DNA from: CAZHWR01 sp964536085
GTDB taxonomy: Bacteria; Bacillota; Clostridia; Oscillospirales; Ruminococcaceae
DNA: 64,000 nucleotides
Assembly: GCA_964536085.1 (NCBI GenBank)
Contig: CAZHWR010000001.1
Coordinates: 85,730 to 149,729, forward strand
Direction: 5' to 3'
The notes under the pieces are model-generated. The model saw only the letters and a program-made list of their open reading frames with translations. It did not search any database and was not told the origin of the DNA. The position numbers and the translations under genes are program-made. This document shows, in pieces, positions 52,623 through 61,750 of this stretch (position 1 is its first letter; every line of letters begins with the position of its first letter).

Positions 52623-53171
52623 ATGAGAGTTATAACAGGGTCGGCAAGGGGGAGAAGGCTTAAAACGTTGGATGGGATTGCCGTTCGCCCGACCACTGAG
52701 AAGGTAAAGGAAGCAATTTTTTCGGTTTTGCATTTTTCACTTCCGAACGCTCGGTTTCTCGATTTGTTCGCAGGCTCGGGGCAGATGGGAATAGAGGCCT
52801 TGAGCCGCGGAGCAAAGCTCGCCGTTTTTGTGGATCAGAGCAAGGCGGCGCAGGAGGTAATAAAGGAAAATATCAAATCGGCGGGGCTCATTCAAAACAG
52901 TCGCGTAGTCGCTATGGACGCATGCTCGTTTGTGCGCTCGACTAAAGACACGTTTGACATAGCTTTTTTGGATCCGCCTTACAACAACGGACTGATAAGC
53001 GCGGTGATTTATGAGCTTGCAGAAAAGATGAGCGACGACGGGATAATTGTGTGCGAATATGAAAAGGGAGAGAACGTTCCCGAATCAGCCGGGGAATTTG
53101 TCAAGACCCGGGATTACAAGCATTCAAAAACTATGGTATCGGTTTATAAAAAGCAAGAAGCGCAGTCTTGA
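52623..53171 (+). CDS. rsmD: 16S rRNA guanine-N2 methyltransferase RsmD
   Basis: A 182-residue SAM-dependent enzyme methylating G966 of 16S rRNA. The start MRVITGSARGRRLKTL and RPTTEKVKEAIFSVL are diagnostic, the SAM motif is DLFAGSGQMGIEALSRGA and the catalytic motif FLDPPYNNGL. ATG 52623 is preferred to 52611, which abuts the AAAGGA site. coaD follows, the usual Firmicute order. Confidence 0.93.
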   Translation: MRVITGSARGRRLKTLDGIAVRPTTEKVKEAIFSVLHFSLPNARFLDLFAGSGQMGIEALSRGAKLAVFVDQSKAAQEVIKENIKSAGLIQNSRVVAMDACSFVRSTKDTFDIAFLDPPYNNGLISAVIYELAEKMSDDGIIVCEYEKGENVPESAGEFVKTRDYKHSKTMVSVYKKQEAQS

Positions 53172-53238
53172 CGGCGGCAAAAAGGTGTGATAAGTTTAAA
53201 AAGTACTGTTGCTTATCGCGCGGGAGGAAGGTTATATA

Positions 53239-53721
53239 ATGAAAAGAGCGGTTTGTCCGGGAAGTTTTGATCCGATAACAAACGGGCATGTTGATATTAT
53301 TAAGCGCGCGGCGGAGCTTTTTGACGAGGTCATCGTTTTAGCGGCTGTCAATTGGGAAAAATCAACGGTATTCTCCTTGAAAGAACGCGTTGATATGATA
53401 AAAAAATCCACAAGCGGTATTGAAAACGTTCGTGTGGAAGAGTTTGACGGACTGCTCGCGGATTATCTTAGAAAAAATCGTGTTGACGCCATTGTAAAAG
53501 GGCTCAGAGCTGTTTCGGATTTTGAATATGAATTCCAAATGGCGTTGGTGAACAAAAAGCTGTATCCGGGCGCTCAGACGGTATTTTTGACCGCGGACAG
53601 CGATTATACGTTTCTCAGTTCGAGCGTAGTGCGTCAGGCGGCTTCGTTCGGCGGTGATATTTCGGGATTTGTTCCCGAATCGATTTTGGATGATATTCTG
53701 AAACGTTTCAGAAAGGAGTAA
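53239..53721 (+). CDS. coaD: Phosphopantetheine adenylyltransferase
   Basis: A 160-residue enzyme of coenzyme A synthesis transferring AMP to 4'-phosphopantetheine. The nucleotidyltransferase motif is GSFDPITNGHVDIIKRA and the C-terminal signature YTFLSSSVVRQAASFGGD. GGAGGAAGG lies just before ATG 53239; the frame to 53209 is less likely. The coiled-coil gene starts five bases after its stop. Confidence 0.95.
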   Translation: MKRAVCPGSFDPITNGHVDIIKRAAELFDEVIVLAAVNWEKSTVFSLKERVDMIKKSTSGIENVRVEEFDGLLADYLRKNRVDAIVKGLRAVSDFEYEFQMALVNKKLYPGAQTVFLTADSDYTFLSSSVVRQAASFGGDISGFVPESILDDILKRFRKE

Positions 53722-53726
53722 ATATT

Positions 53727-54191
53727 ATGAACGCAAACATCGGCGATATTCTGGACATTATGGAGGACATGATTGAAAACGCCACCAAGCTCCCGCTTTC
53801 GGGCGGACGCTGTGTTATAGACGGCGAACAACTTCTGGACTTGATAGGCGACGTTAAAATGAACATGCCCACCGAAGTCAAGCAGGCAAAGATGATAGTG
53901 CTTGACAGAAAGCAAATCATAGAGGATGCGCGCGAGGAAGCCGAAGGTATAGTAAGGCGCGGTCAGGAGCGTGCAAAGCAGCTGGTAAACGAATCGCAGA
54001 TAGTTAAAGACGCACAGGCAAAAGCGAACGACATGATAGCGCAGGCGCAGTTGCAGTCGCGCGAGCTTAAGCGCGCCACAAACGAGTATGTAAACGAAAT
54101 GCTTAAGACTACAGAAGAACAGCTTTTAAAAGATGTTGCGGATATCAAAACCACCCGCCAGTCGCTCAGAAAATCGTCTGTGGTTAAGTGA
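53727..54191 (+). CDS. Coiled-coil protein (conserved downstream of coaD), function unknown
   Basis: A 154-residue hydrophilic protein. Residues 1-50 form a conserved head (NIGDILDIMEDMIENATKLPLSGGRCVIDGEQLLDLI) and 55-150 a long Ala/Glu/Gln-rich helix (REEAEGIVRRGQERAKQLVNESQIVKDAQAKANDMIAQAQ) that resembles the stalks of ATP synthase b/E subunits, the reason such proteins are often called ATPase. No P-loop is present. Homologues next to coaD are common in Clostridia. AAAGGAG lies in the coaD 3' end before the ATG. Its role is unknown. Confidence 0.8.
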   Translation: MNANIGDILDIMEDMIENATKLPLSGGRCVIDGEQLLDLIGDVKMNMPTEVKQAKMIVLDRKQIIEDAREEAEGIVRRGQERAKQLVNESQIVKDAQAKANDMIAQAQLQSRELKRATNEYVNEMLKTTEEQLLKDVADIKTTRQSLRKSSVVK

Positions 54192-54284
54192 TCGCGCCGT
54201 TATATGGAACGGAGGCGCCGGGAACACCGCAGTCTGTTGAAATTCAGTGCCTGAAGCGGTTTTTCACAATTTAAATGAATGTTT

Positions 54285-54318
54285 AAAAAGCCGAACGGTA
54301 AAAGCCGTTCGGCTTTTT
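54285..54318 (+). terminator. Rho-independent terminator before the division cluster
   Basis: Perfect 14-bp inverted repeat AAAAAGCCGAACGG / CCGTTCGGCTTTTT with a six-base loop. Confidence 0.93.
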
Positions 54319-54399
54319 GCTTTATTCGGTGTAAAAAAATTCAAAGATATTTTGGAAAAATGTAACAAATAAAAAGACTATAAAAATCCTGAAAAGTGC

Positions 54400-54428
54400 T
54401 TGATTTTTTGGATACAAGAGTTTATAAT
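54400..54428 (+). promoter_or_regulatory. Promoter of the division/cell-wall (mra) cluster
   Basis: TTGATT (54400-54405), 17-base spacer, perfect TATAAT (54423-54428). Confidence 0.85.
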
Positions 54429-54437
54429 AAACCTAAG

Positions 54438-54462
54438 TGGTGAAAAGTGGCATTAAGTGGTG
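54438..54462 (+). promoter_or_regulatory. MraZ operator: three direct repeats
   Basis: TGGTG (54438), TGGCA (54448) and TGGTG (54458) repeat at exact ten-base spacing within AAGTGG units, directly after the -10 box. MraZ is known to bind TGGGN-type repeats separated by five bases in its own promoter. The site would place MraZ autoregulation over the transcript start. Confidence 0.75.
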
Positions 54463-54507
54463 GATTATTCCACGAAATTCCCGATTGAACGAAAGGAGTG
54501 GGGAAAT

Positions 54508-54927
54508 ATGCTGATGGGCGAGTATTCGCATACGCTCGACGCAAAGGGCAGAATGATTTTCCCCGCGCGTTTGAGAGAAGAACTCGGCGGTACTTTCGTC
54601 GTCACCAGAGGACTTGACAACTGCCTTTATGTTTATTCGCTTGCCGAGTGGGATAAGCTTTCTGAAAAACTTGTCGCACAGCCGTTTTCAAAGGGAATCA
54701 AGCTTTTAAGATTTATGTTTGCAAAGGCGGGAAGAGTCGAAGCGGACAAGCAGGGAAGGATACTTATTCCTGCAAATCTGCGCGGCTATGCCGATATAGA
54801 TAAAGACGTCGTCGTTGTGGGTGTCGGGAACCACGCGGAGATATGGGATAAAGACAAATGGGCGGAGTTCGAAGGCTCTATGGACGCCGACGATATTGCC
54901 AAAGCGATGAACGAGCTTGGCTTCTGA
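54508..54927 (+). CDS. mraZ: Transcriptional regulator MraZ
   Basis: A 139-residue protein with two AbrB-like swapped-hairpin domains: GEYSHTLDAKGRMIFPARLREEL and AGRVEADKQGRILIPANLRGYA, the two characteristic DXXGR repeats. It forms a ring that represses the mra promoter. AAAGGAG lies before ATG 54508; the frame open to 54457 would start inside the operator repeats. It heads the division and wall cluster. Confidence 0.95.
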   Translation: MLMGEYSHTLDAKGRMIFPARLREELGGTFVVTRGLDNCLYVYSLAEWDKLSEKLVAQPFSKGIKLLRFMFAKAGRVEADKQGRILIPANLRGYADIDKDVVVVGVGNHAEIWDKDKWAEFEGSMDADDIAKAMNELGF

Positions 54928-54945
54928 TAATAAGGAGGACAAGCT

Positions 54946-55872
54946 TTGGAATTCAGTCATTATTCAGTTATGCTGCAAGAGTGCATAAACGGATTAAACA
55001 TCGATCCCGAGGGTATATATATCGACGGTACCGCGGGCGGAGCGGGTCATTCGCTTCAAATCGTAAAACGGCTTACAACAGGCAGGCTGATAGCGCTCGA
55101 CAGGGATCCGGATGCGGTCGCGGTTGCTTCCGAGAGGCTTGCGGATTATAAATGCGCAAAGGTCATACATTCAAATTATTCCGAAATACCGTCGGTTTTA
55201 CAAAATGAGGGAGTTTCAGAAGGAATAGACGGAGTTCTGCTCGATTTGGGCGTTTCATCCTTTCAGCTTGACAACGCAAAACGTGGATTTTCATATAAAG
55301 CCGATGCTCCGCTCGACATGCGGATGAGCAAATTGGGGATATCCGCCAAGGATGTGGTAAATACCTATGACCAACAGGAGATAGCGCGGATATTAAGAGA
55401 GTTTGCAGATGAAAAATACGCAGGAAGCATTGCGCGAAATATCGTAAAATACCGTGAAGATAAAGAAATTCAAACAACGCTTGAGCTTGAGCAGATAATA
55501 AAGCGTTCGATGCCTGCATCGGCGCGCCGCGATAAAAATCCCTGCAAGCGCACGTTTCAAGCGCTCAGGATGGAAGTCAATCACGAACTCGACTTTTTGT
55601 CAGAGGGACTTGAAAACGCATTCGGCGCGCTTAAAAGCGGCGGAAGGCTTGTTGTTATAACCTTTCATTCGATAGAGGACAGGTTTGTTAAGCACAGGTT
55701 TAAAAGCTGGTGCACCGGATGTGTTTGTCCGCCGGAATTTCCGGTTTGTGTCTGCGGAAACAAGCCAAAGGGAGAGCTTATAAACAAAAAACCGATTTTA
55801 CCGTCTGAGGAAGAACTCAGGATAAATAAAAGAAGTCAGAGCGCGAAGCTGAGGATAATTAAAAAGCTGTAA
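54946..55872 (+). CDS. rsmH: 16S rRNA cytosine-N4 methyltransferase RsmH
   Basis: A 308-residue SAM enzyme methylating C1402. Motifs are HYSVMLQECINGL, DGTAGGAGHS, GVLLDLGVSSFQLDNAKRGFSY and LDMRM, followed by VVITFHSIEDRFVKHRF. The start is TTG 54946 with GGAGG upstream. It lies 18 bases after mraZ. Confidence 0.95.
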   Translation: MEFSHYSVMLQECINGLNIDPEGIYIDGTAGGAGHSLQIVKRLTTGRLIALDRDPDAVAVASERLADYKCAKVIHSNYSEIPSVLQNEGVSEGIDGVLLDLGVSSFQLDNAKRGFSYKADAPLDMRMSKLGISAKDVVNTYDQQEIARILREFADEKYAGSIARNIVKYREDKEIQTTLELEQIIKRSMPASARRDKNPCKRTFQALRMEVNHELDFLSEGLENAFGALKSGGRLVVITFHSIEDRFVKHRFKSWCTGCVCPPEFPVCVCGNKPKGELINKKPILPSEEELRINKRSQSAKLRIIKKL

Positions 55873-55916
55873 GCGGTAAATGTGCAAATCAAAGGATCAC
55901 GAAAGGATTGGTAAAT

Positions 55917-56393
55917 ATGGCGAGAACAAATCTGGCGTACGATTTGTCAAGATTCGACGAATCGGCGGCGAGAAAAAAAGAACAGCCTAAAAAAGCACCG
56001 CAGATTAAAAAGGTTAAAAAAACTGCGCCTAAAGCCAGCCCCGCAAAGCTTATAGCGCTTATTGTTCTGATAGCGGCGCTTGCCGGAAGCATCATATACA
56101 GTCAGGTCGTGCTCACAGAGCTCGGCGACGAGGTGGTTTCACTAACAGAGGAGCTTAGCATTATAAAAAGCGAAAATGTTAGGAAATCTGCCGAGCTGGA
56201 TGCCAAGACTTCTCTGAGCAGCATTGAAGAATATGCGGAATCGGAGCTTGGATACATCAAGCTTGACCAAAGCAAGATAGAATACGTTTCACTGTCACAG
56301 GACAATCAGGTTGAAGTAATAAAGCAGTCCGGCAACGGAGTATTAAACGCGGTCAAAAACTTCTTCGACTCGATTGTGGCATACTTCAACTGA
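55917..56393 (+). CDS. ftsL: FtsL-like septum protein
   Basis: A 158-residue protein with a basic, proline-containing cytoplasmic part (1-45), one membrane segment (KLIALIVLIAALAGSIIYSQV) and an extracellular coiled coil (LTELGDEVVSLTEELSIIKSENVRKSAEL) ending in a LGYIKLD-type motif. Position between rsmH and the PBP gene plus topology identify FtsL, which with DivIC and FtsW/PBP activates septal wall synthesis. Sequence conservation of FtsL is low, so the call rests mainly on context. ATG 55917 follows GAAAGGA at nine bases. Confidence 0.8.
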   Translation: MARTNLAYDLSRFDESAARKKEQPKKAPQIKKVKKTAPKASPAKLIALIVLIAALAGSIIYSQVVLTELGDEVVSLTEELSIIKSENVRKSAELDAKTSLSSIEEYAESELGYIKLDQSKIEYVSLSQDNQVEVIKQSGNGVLNAVKNFFDSIVAYFN

Positions 56394-56506
56394 AAATAAA
56401 ATAAGTATAAGACAGGCAAAGCTTTGCGATGCCGCACGAAATATTGGGGTTGAGATTATTCTTGACCCTAATTTGCAATTTTAGAATATTTAAAGGAGCT
56501 GCAAAT

Positions 56507-58717
56507 ATGGCTGTAGGACCGAGTCTTAAAATGAAAAACAGGCTGATGCATTTGGTCACGATTTTAGCTGTAACGGCGTTTTCGGCGCTTATACTGAGAA
56601 TCGGCTATCTCACCGTTTTTCAGCACAGCTATTTCTCCACTGTCGCATCTGAGCAGCAACTTGACGATATGACCATAAACGCAAACCGCGGGACGATTTA
56701 CGACAAAAATATGAAAGTCCTTGCTCAAAGCGCCACTGTTTGGACGGTTTTTATATCCCCTCTTGATATTGAAACTGATGAGGAACGCGAGCTGATAGCA
56801 AACGGACTTTCAGAGATATTGGGCGTTACCAAAAGCAGCATTAAAAAGAAAATGAAGATCAACAACCGATATCAGGAAATCAAGAAAAAGGTTGAAAAAG
56901 AGGACGTTGACAAGATAAACGAGTTCAAGGAAGAAAACGGAATAACTGCCGTTTATACCATTCAGGATACAAAACGCTATTATCCGTACGGCAGCATTGC
57001 CTCAACGGTCATAGGCTTTACGGGATCTGATAATCAGGGCTTGTACGGCATAGAAGCGTATTATGACGACGAGCTTCAGGGAACACCGGGAAGAATCGTG
57101 TCGGCGGTCAATGCTAACGGAACGGATATGCCGTTTAACTATGAAAAATATTACGATCCGGAGGATGGCGACAGCCTTGTTTTAACAATAGACGCTTCGA
57201 TTCAGCAGTTTGTTGAAAAAGCGCTTGAGCAGGTCGTGACGGAGCACAAGGTTCAGAACAGAACCTGTTCGATAGTCATGGATGTCAATACCGGCGAGAT
57301 CCTTGCGATGGCGACAAAGCCGGATTTCGATTTGAATGAACCGTTTGAAATAGCAGACGGTTCGGTAAAAAAAACTTTGTCCAAGTTGAGCGGTAAAGAA
57401 TACACGACCGCTTTGGCGGAAGCGCGCGAGGCACAGTGGAAGAATAAGGCTATAACTGAGCTTTACGAGCCGGGTTCGGTATTCAAGGTAGTAACCGGAT
57501 CGGCGGCGATTGAAGAAAAGGCTGTAAGCTTGAATTCAAAATTCACCTGTTCGGGAGCCTACTCATTTGGAAAAGGAATAGCCCCTATACATTGCTGGAA
57601 AACATCGGGTCACGGTACTCTTGATTTGACCGGCGCGTTTGTAAATTCATGCAATCCTGCGTTTATTGCAATTGGTCAGAAGCTGGGCGCCACTAAATTT
57701 TACAGTTATTTGAAATCATATGGAATCATTGAAAAAACAGGAATCGATCTTCCCGGAGAATCCAACAGTCTCACTATTGCCGAGGATAATTACGGTATTG
57801 TTGAGCTTGCCAGCGCGTCGTTCGGTCAGTCCAACAAAATCACGCCGCTTCAGATGATAACAGCGTATGCGGCGGTTGTAAACGGAGGATATCTTGTTCA
57901 GCCGCATGTTGTTTCGCAAAGGCTTGATTCGAGCGGAAGCGTTTTGGAAAAGTATGAATACACTGCCAAACGTCAGGTTATTTCGGAAGAAACTTCTGCG
58001 ACTATGCGTGAAATTCTTGAAGAATGCGTTACGGCGAACGGCGGCTCCAGCGCGTATATTGCGGGATACAGGATTGGAGGAAAATCGGGTACGGCAGAAA
58101 AGCTGGATGACGATGATGAATCAGTTTATGTTTCTTCGTTTGTGGGATTTGCCCCGGCTGACGATCCGCAAATCGCAGTTTTGGTTATGGTCGACGAGCC
58201 TTCTGCGGGCGAAATATACGGAAGTGTTGTCGCAGCGCCTGCGGTTGCTTCGATAATGTCTGATACATTGCCTTATATAGGAATCGAAAAGTCCTATACC
58301 GCTGACGAACTCGCCGAAATGGATGTTACTGTTCCGAACGTCACCAATTCCTCTCTTACCACCGCGCAGAACACGCTCAAGAACTCCGATCTTAATTATA
58401 AGGTAATAGGGAGCGGCAGCAAGGTCACAAAACAGGTGCCGTCGAGCGGCAGCAGCATACCGAAGGACGGCACGGTTATTTTGTACACCGATAAAAATCC
58501 GAAGGAAGAGAAGGTCACAGTCCCGGATTTGAAAGGACTTTCGCCGTCTGCGGCAAACGCACAGCTTACGAATTTGGGGCTGAATATCAAATTCGGAAAC
58601 GGCGCGGGAGAAAACTCTGATGCGAAGGTCAGCAAGCAGGACATCGAAGCGGGTAAAAAGGTCACAAAAGGAACCATTATAACTGTAACCTGTGTTCACG
58701 TCGACGAAGGCGGATGA
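56507..58717 (+). CDS. Class B penicillin-binding protein with PASTA domains (SpoVD/Pbp2-type)
   Basis: A 736-residue transpeptidase. One membrane helix near 25-45, a PBP dimerisation domain (60-225), the transpeptidase domain (about 255-580) with active-site EPGSVFKVVTG (SxxK), SCNPAF (SxN) and KSGTAEK (KTG), and two PASTA domains (about 607-665, 670-733). In Clostridia the gene at this place is either the division PBP or the sporulation PBP SpoVD; both have this layout, and I cannot separate them. AAAGGAG lies before ATG 56507. Confidence 0.92.
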   Translation: MAVGPSLKMKNRLMHLVTILAVTAFSALILRIGYLTVFQHSYFSTVASEQQLDDMTINANRGTIYDKNMKVLAQSATVWTVFISPLDIETDEERELIANGLSEILGVTKSSIKKKMKINNRYQEIKKKVEKEDVDKINEFKEENGITAVYTIQDTKRYYPYGSIASTVIGFTGSDNQGLYGIEAYYDDELQGTPGRIVSAVNANGTDMPFNYEKYYDPEDGDSLVLTIDASIQQFVEKALEQVVTEHKVQNRTCSIVMDVNTGEILAMATKPDFDLNEPFEIADGSVKKTLSKLSGKEYTTALAEAREAQWKNKAITELYEPGSVFKVVTGSAAIEEKAVSLNSKFTCSGAYSFGKGIAPIHCWKTSGHGTLDLTGAFVNSCNPAFIAIGQKLGATKFYSYLKSYGIIEKTGIDLPGESNSLTIAEDNYGIVELASASFGQSNKITPLQMITAYAAVVNGGYLVQPHVVSQRLDSSGSVLEKYEYTAKRQVISEETSATMREILEECVTANGGSSAYIAGYRIGGKSGTAEKLDDDDESVYVSSFVGFAPADDPQIAVLVMVDEPSAGEIYGSVVAAPAVASIMSDTLPYIGIEKSYTADELAEMDVTVPNVTNSSLTTAQNTLKNSDLNYKVIGSGSKVTKQVPSSGSSIPKDGTVILYTDKNPKEEKVTVPDLKGLSPSAANAQLTNLGLNIKFGNGAGENSDAKVSKQDIEAGKKVTKGTIITVTCVHVDEGG

Positions 58718-58842
58718 TACGCATACAGATAACGGATAATACTAAAAATTCAGCGAATCTTAAGAATATCAGGCAGAGTTTGGTACCGGCTTAAAATACA
58801 AAGAAAGGAAGCTCTGAAAGCAAAAGGGCGCAGACAAATAGT

Positions 58843-60309
58843 ATGAAGCTTTACGATTTATTGGACGGAATCGAATATAAAACCAACGCCCAAAACATCG
58901 AAATATCCGAGGTTATATCCGATTCAAGAAAAATTGTTCCTCAGAGTGTTTTTGTGTGCATAAAGGGCGAAAAGTTCGACGGTCACTCAGCAGCTGATCT
59001 GGCGCTTGCCTCCGGGGCGGCCGCGGTAGTGTGCGAACGCGATTTAGGCCTCGAAAACCAGATAATCTGCGATAACACAAGGGCTGCCTATGCCGTGATG
59101 TGCGCAAATTATTTTGGGAATCCTTCGCGGGATATGAAGATGATAGGCGTTACGGGTACCAACGGCAAGACTACGGTTACAAATCTGATAAAAAGCATTT
59201 TGACTCAGGCTAAGCTCAAGGTGGGACTTATAGGAACGATACAAAATGAGATCGGAGACATGGTTATCCATGCCGAAAGGACCACTCCCGACGCATTTGA
59301 GCTTCAGCAGCTGTTTTCGCGCATGCGCGACGAAAACTGCGATGTTGTTGTTATGGAGGTGTCGTCCCATGCGCTTGCGCAGAATCGCGTGGGCGGGGTG
59401 CATTTCGACTATGCGGTTTTTACCAATTTAACTCAGGACCACCTCGATTATCACAAGGATATGGAGGATTATTTTTCTGCCAAAAAGAAGCTGTTTGAAA
59501 TGTCCGACGCGGCGCTTGTCAATATTGATGACGAATACGGAAAACGTATTATCAACGAAACCGATTGCCCTGAGTTTTTAACTTACTCGGCGTTTGACAA
59601 CAGCGCGGATTTCCACGCAAAAGACATTGAGTGTTCCGCAAGCGGAGTTTCGTTTTTGCTCTGCAACGATGTTATTTGCAGTAAGATAAAGTTCGGTATG
59701 CCCGGCTTTTACTCGGTGCATAACGCGCTAGCTGCGGCGGGAGTTTGTCTCATGGCGGGCGTTTGTCTTGATAAAATAACGGGCGGACTGAATTCCAATA
59801 AAGGCGTCAAGGGAAGGAGCGAGATCATTCCGACCGGACGGGATTTTACCGTTATCTGCGATTACGCGCATACTCCCGACGGACTTTTAAACATTCTGCC
59901 GTCGCTTAAAAAATACACCGGGGGCAGGCTTATAACTCTGTTCGGCTGCGGCGGCGACCGCGACAAAGCCAAGCGTCCCATGATGGGTGAGGCAGCGGCT
60001 GAAAATTCTGATTTTTTGATTGTAACATCGGATAATCCGCGCACTGAGGATCCTGATAAAATCATTGAGGATATATTGGTGGGCGTTAACAAGCACTCCA
60101 CAGAATACGACGTTGTGTGCGACAGAAGGCAAGCAATTTTTCACGCGGTGGAGATTGCCAGGGCGGGCGACGTTATAGTGCTCGCCGGCAAGGGGCATGA
60201 GGATTATCAGGTGCTGGGCGACAAAACTATTCATTTTGATGAGCGCGAGGTGGTCGCTGAGGCTTTAGAGGCGCTCGATGCCAAGGAACAAAATTCGAAA
60301 AACGAATAG
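58843..60309 (+). CDS. murE: UDP-MurNAc-L-Ala-D-Glu:meso-diaminopimelate ligase
   Basis: A 488-residue Mur ligase adding the third residue of the stem peptide. ATP site GVTGTNGKTTVTNLI; MurNAc-peptide contacts in HAERTTPDAFELQ; the central EVSSHALAQNRV; and the specificity motif SDNPRTEDP, DNPR marking meso-DAP rather than Lys. Thus the organism probably has DAP peptidoglycan. The ribosome site is weak (AGGGCG). murF overlaps region at its 3' side. Confidence 0.94.
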   Translation: MKLYDLLDGIEYKTNAQNIEISEVISDSRKIVPQSVFVCIKGEKFDGHSAADLALASGAAAVVCERDLGLENQIICDNTRAAYAVMCANYFGNPSRDMKMIGVTGTNGKTTVTNLIKSILTQAKLKVGLIGTIQNEIGDMVIHAERTTPDAFELQQLFSRMRDENCDVVVMEVSSHALAQNRVGGVHFDYAVFTNLTQDHLDYHKDMEDYFSAKKKLFEMSDAALVNIDDEYGKRIINETDCPEFLTYSAFDNSADFHAKDIECSASGVSFLLCNDVICSKIKFGMPGFYSVHNALAAAGVCLMAGVCLDKITGGLNSNKGVKGRSEIIPTGRDFTVICDYAHTPDGLLNILPSLKKYTGGRLITLFGCGGDRDKAKRPMMGEAAAENSDFLIVTSDNPRTEDPDKIIEDILVGVNKHSTEYDVVCDRRQAIFHAVEIARAGDVIVLAGKGHEDYQVLGDKTIHFDEREVVAEALEALDAKEQNSKNE

Positions 60310-60382
60310 GATAATTATCCGATTGTCCGGCGGCGCATGCGTTAAGTTCGGCGGCGTGCGGGCGGTTAAGGGGGGCAAGAGA

Positions 60383-61750
60383 TTGGAAAAGCTGACACTC
60401 GGTGAAATAGCGGCGGCGGTTGACGGAATACTGCCGATCGGCGTTGATCCCGAAGCTGTGATAGATGAAATCAGCACCGATACAAGAAAGATAGTAAAAG
60501 GCTGTTTGTTCATAGCTCTGGAGGGAGCGAATTTCGACGGACATGATTTTATTGAAAAAGCGTTTGGGCTTGGAGCAAAAGCGGCGATATCTCACAAGGA
60601 CATGGGTTCGGAAAACGGAGTTGTAATCAAAGTCAAAAGCACGTCTGCCGCTTTGCTTTCGCTCGCGGGATATTACCGCAGAAAATTTCCCGTTAAGCTT
60701 GTGGGAATAACGGGAAGCGTTGGAAAAACGTCCACTAAAGAGATGATTTTCAGCGTCTTGCGCAAACGGTTCAAGACGCTCAAAACGCAGGGCAATCTTA
60801 ATAACGAAGTCGGGCTGCCGCTGACGTTGTTCGGGCTTGACAAAAGCTATCAGGCGGCGGTTATAGAAATGGGAATGTCCCACTTCGATGAGATATCGCG
60901 GCTTTCACAAACTGCGTCGCCCGACATCGGCGTTATTACAAACGTAGGGGTTTCGCACATTGAAAACTTAGGCGACCGAAAAGGGATTTTGAAAGCTAAG
61001 CTTGAAATCAAAGACGGTCTTTCAGGCGAATATCCGCTTATACTTAATGCCGACAACGATATGCTTTGCAATATTGGCGGCGACGTGATGTTCTATGGAA
61101 TCGACAGCCCAGGCTGTGATGTGCGCGCAGAGAATATTTCGTCACAGGATATGAGAACTTCGTTTGATATAATCTATGACGGCGGTTCTTACCGCGCGGC
61201 TGTTCCGGCCGTCGGGACGCACAATGTTTATAACGCGCTTGCGGCGTTTTGCGTCGGCGTTCAGCTCGGTATTGATATTAACAGCATTTTACAAGGACTT
61301 TCAGAATACGAAAATACCGGTATGCGGCAGAATATCGTTAACTACGGCGGTATAACTGTTATAGAGGATTGTTACAACGCAAGTCCCGACAGCATGCGCG
61401 CTTCGCTGGACGTTCTTTCCTCGCTTGGAGTTAAGGGGAAGAAAATCGCCGTGCTGGGCGACATGCTCGAGCTCGGAAGCCGTTCGGGTGAGTTCCACCG
61501 CGAGATAGGGAAATACGCCGCAAAAAAAGCGGACGTTCTTTTGTGCTTCGGTCAGTACGCTCAGGATTTGATAAACGGGGCGGCGCCGACGGGAATAAGG
61601 GCAGTCGGATTTGACGATAAAAATGAGCTCGCACAGTTTTTGAACGATATCGGAGAAGAGGGCGACGCGGTTTTGATAAAAGCAAGCCGCGGCGTGAGAT
61701 TTGAGGATGTTATAAACAAAACATATAAGGAGAGTACAAAATGTCTATGA
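60383..61750 (+). CDS. murF: UDP-MurNAc-tripeptide:D-Ala-D-Ala ligase
   Basis: A 455-residue Mur ligase completing the pentapeptide precursor. ATP site GITGSVGKTSTKEMI, NLNNEVGLPLTLF, EMGMSHFDEISRL and DCYNASPDSMRASL are the MurF signature blocks. The start is TTG 60383 after GGGGGG; the longer frame would begin inside murE. It overlaps mraY by ten bases (the murF stop lies within the mraY start region). Confidence 0.94.
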   Translation: MEKLTLGEIAAAVDGILPIGVDPEAVIDEISTDTRKIVKGCLFIALEGANFDGHDFIEKAFGLGAKAAISHKDMGSENGVVIKVKSTSAALLSLAGYYRRKFPVKLVGITGSVGKTSTKEMIFSVLRKRFKTLKTQGNLNNEVGLPLTLFGLDKSYQAAVIEMGMSHFDEISRLSQTASPDIGVITNVGVSHIENLGDRKGILKAKLEIKDGLSGEYPLILNADNDMLCNIGGDVMFYGIDSPGCDVRAENISSQDMRTSFDIIYDGGSYRAAVPAVGTHNVYNALAAFCVGVQLGIDINSILQGLSEYENTGMRQNIVNYGGITVIEDCYNASPDSMRASLDVLSSLGVKGKKIAVLGDMLELGSRSGEFHREIGKYAAKKADVLLCFGQYAQDLINGAAPTGIRAVGFDDKNELAQFLNDIGEEGDAVLIKASRGVRFEDVINKTYKESTKCL

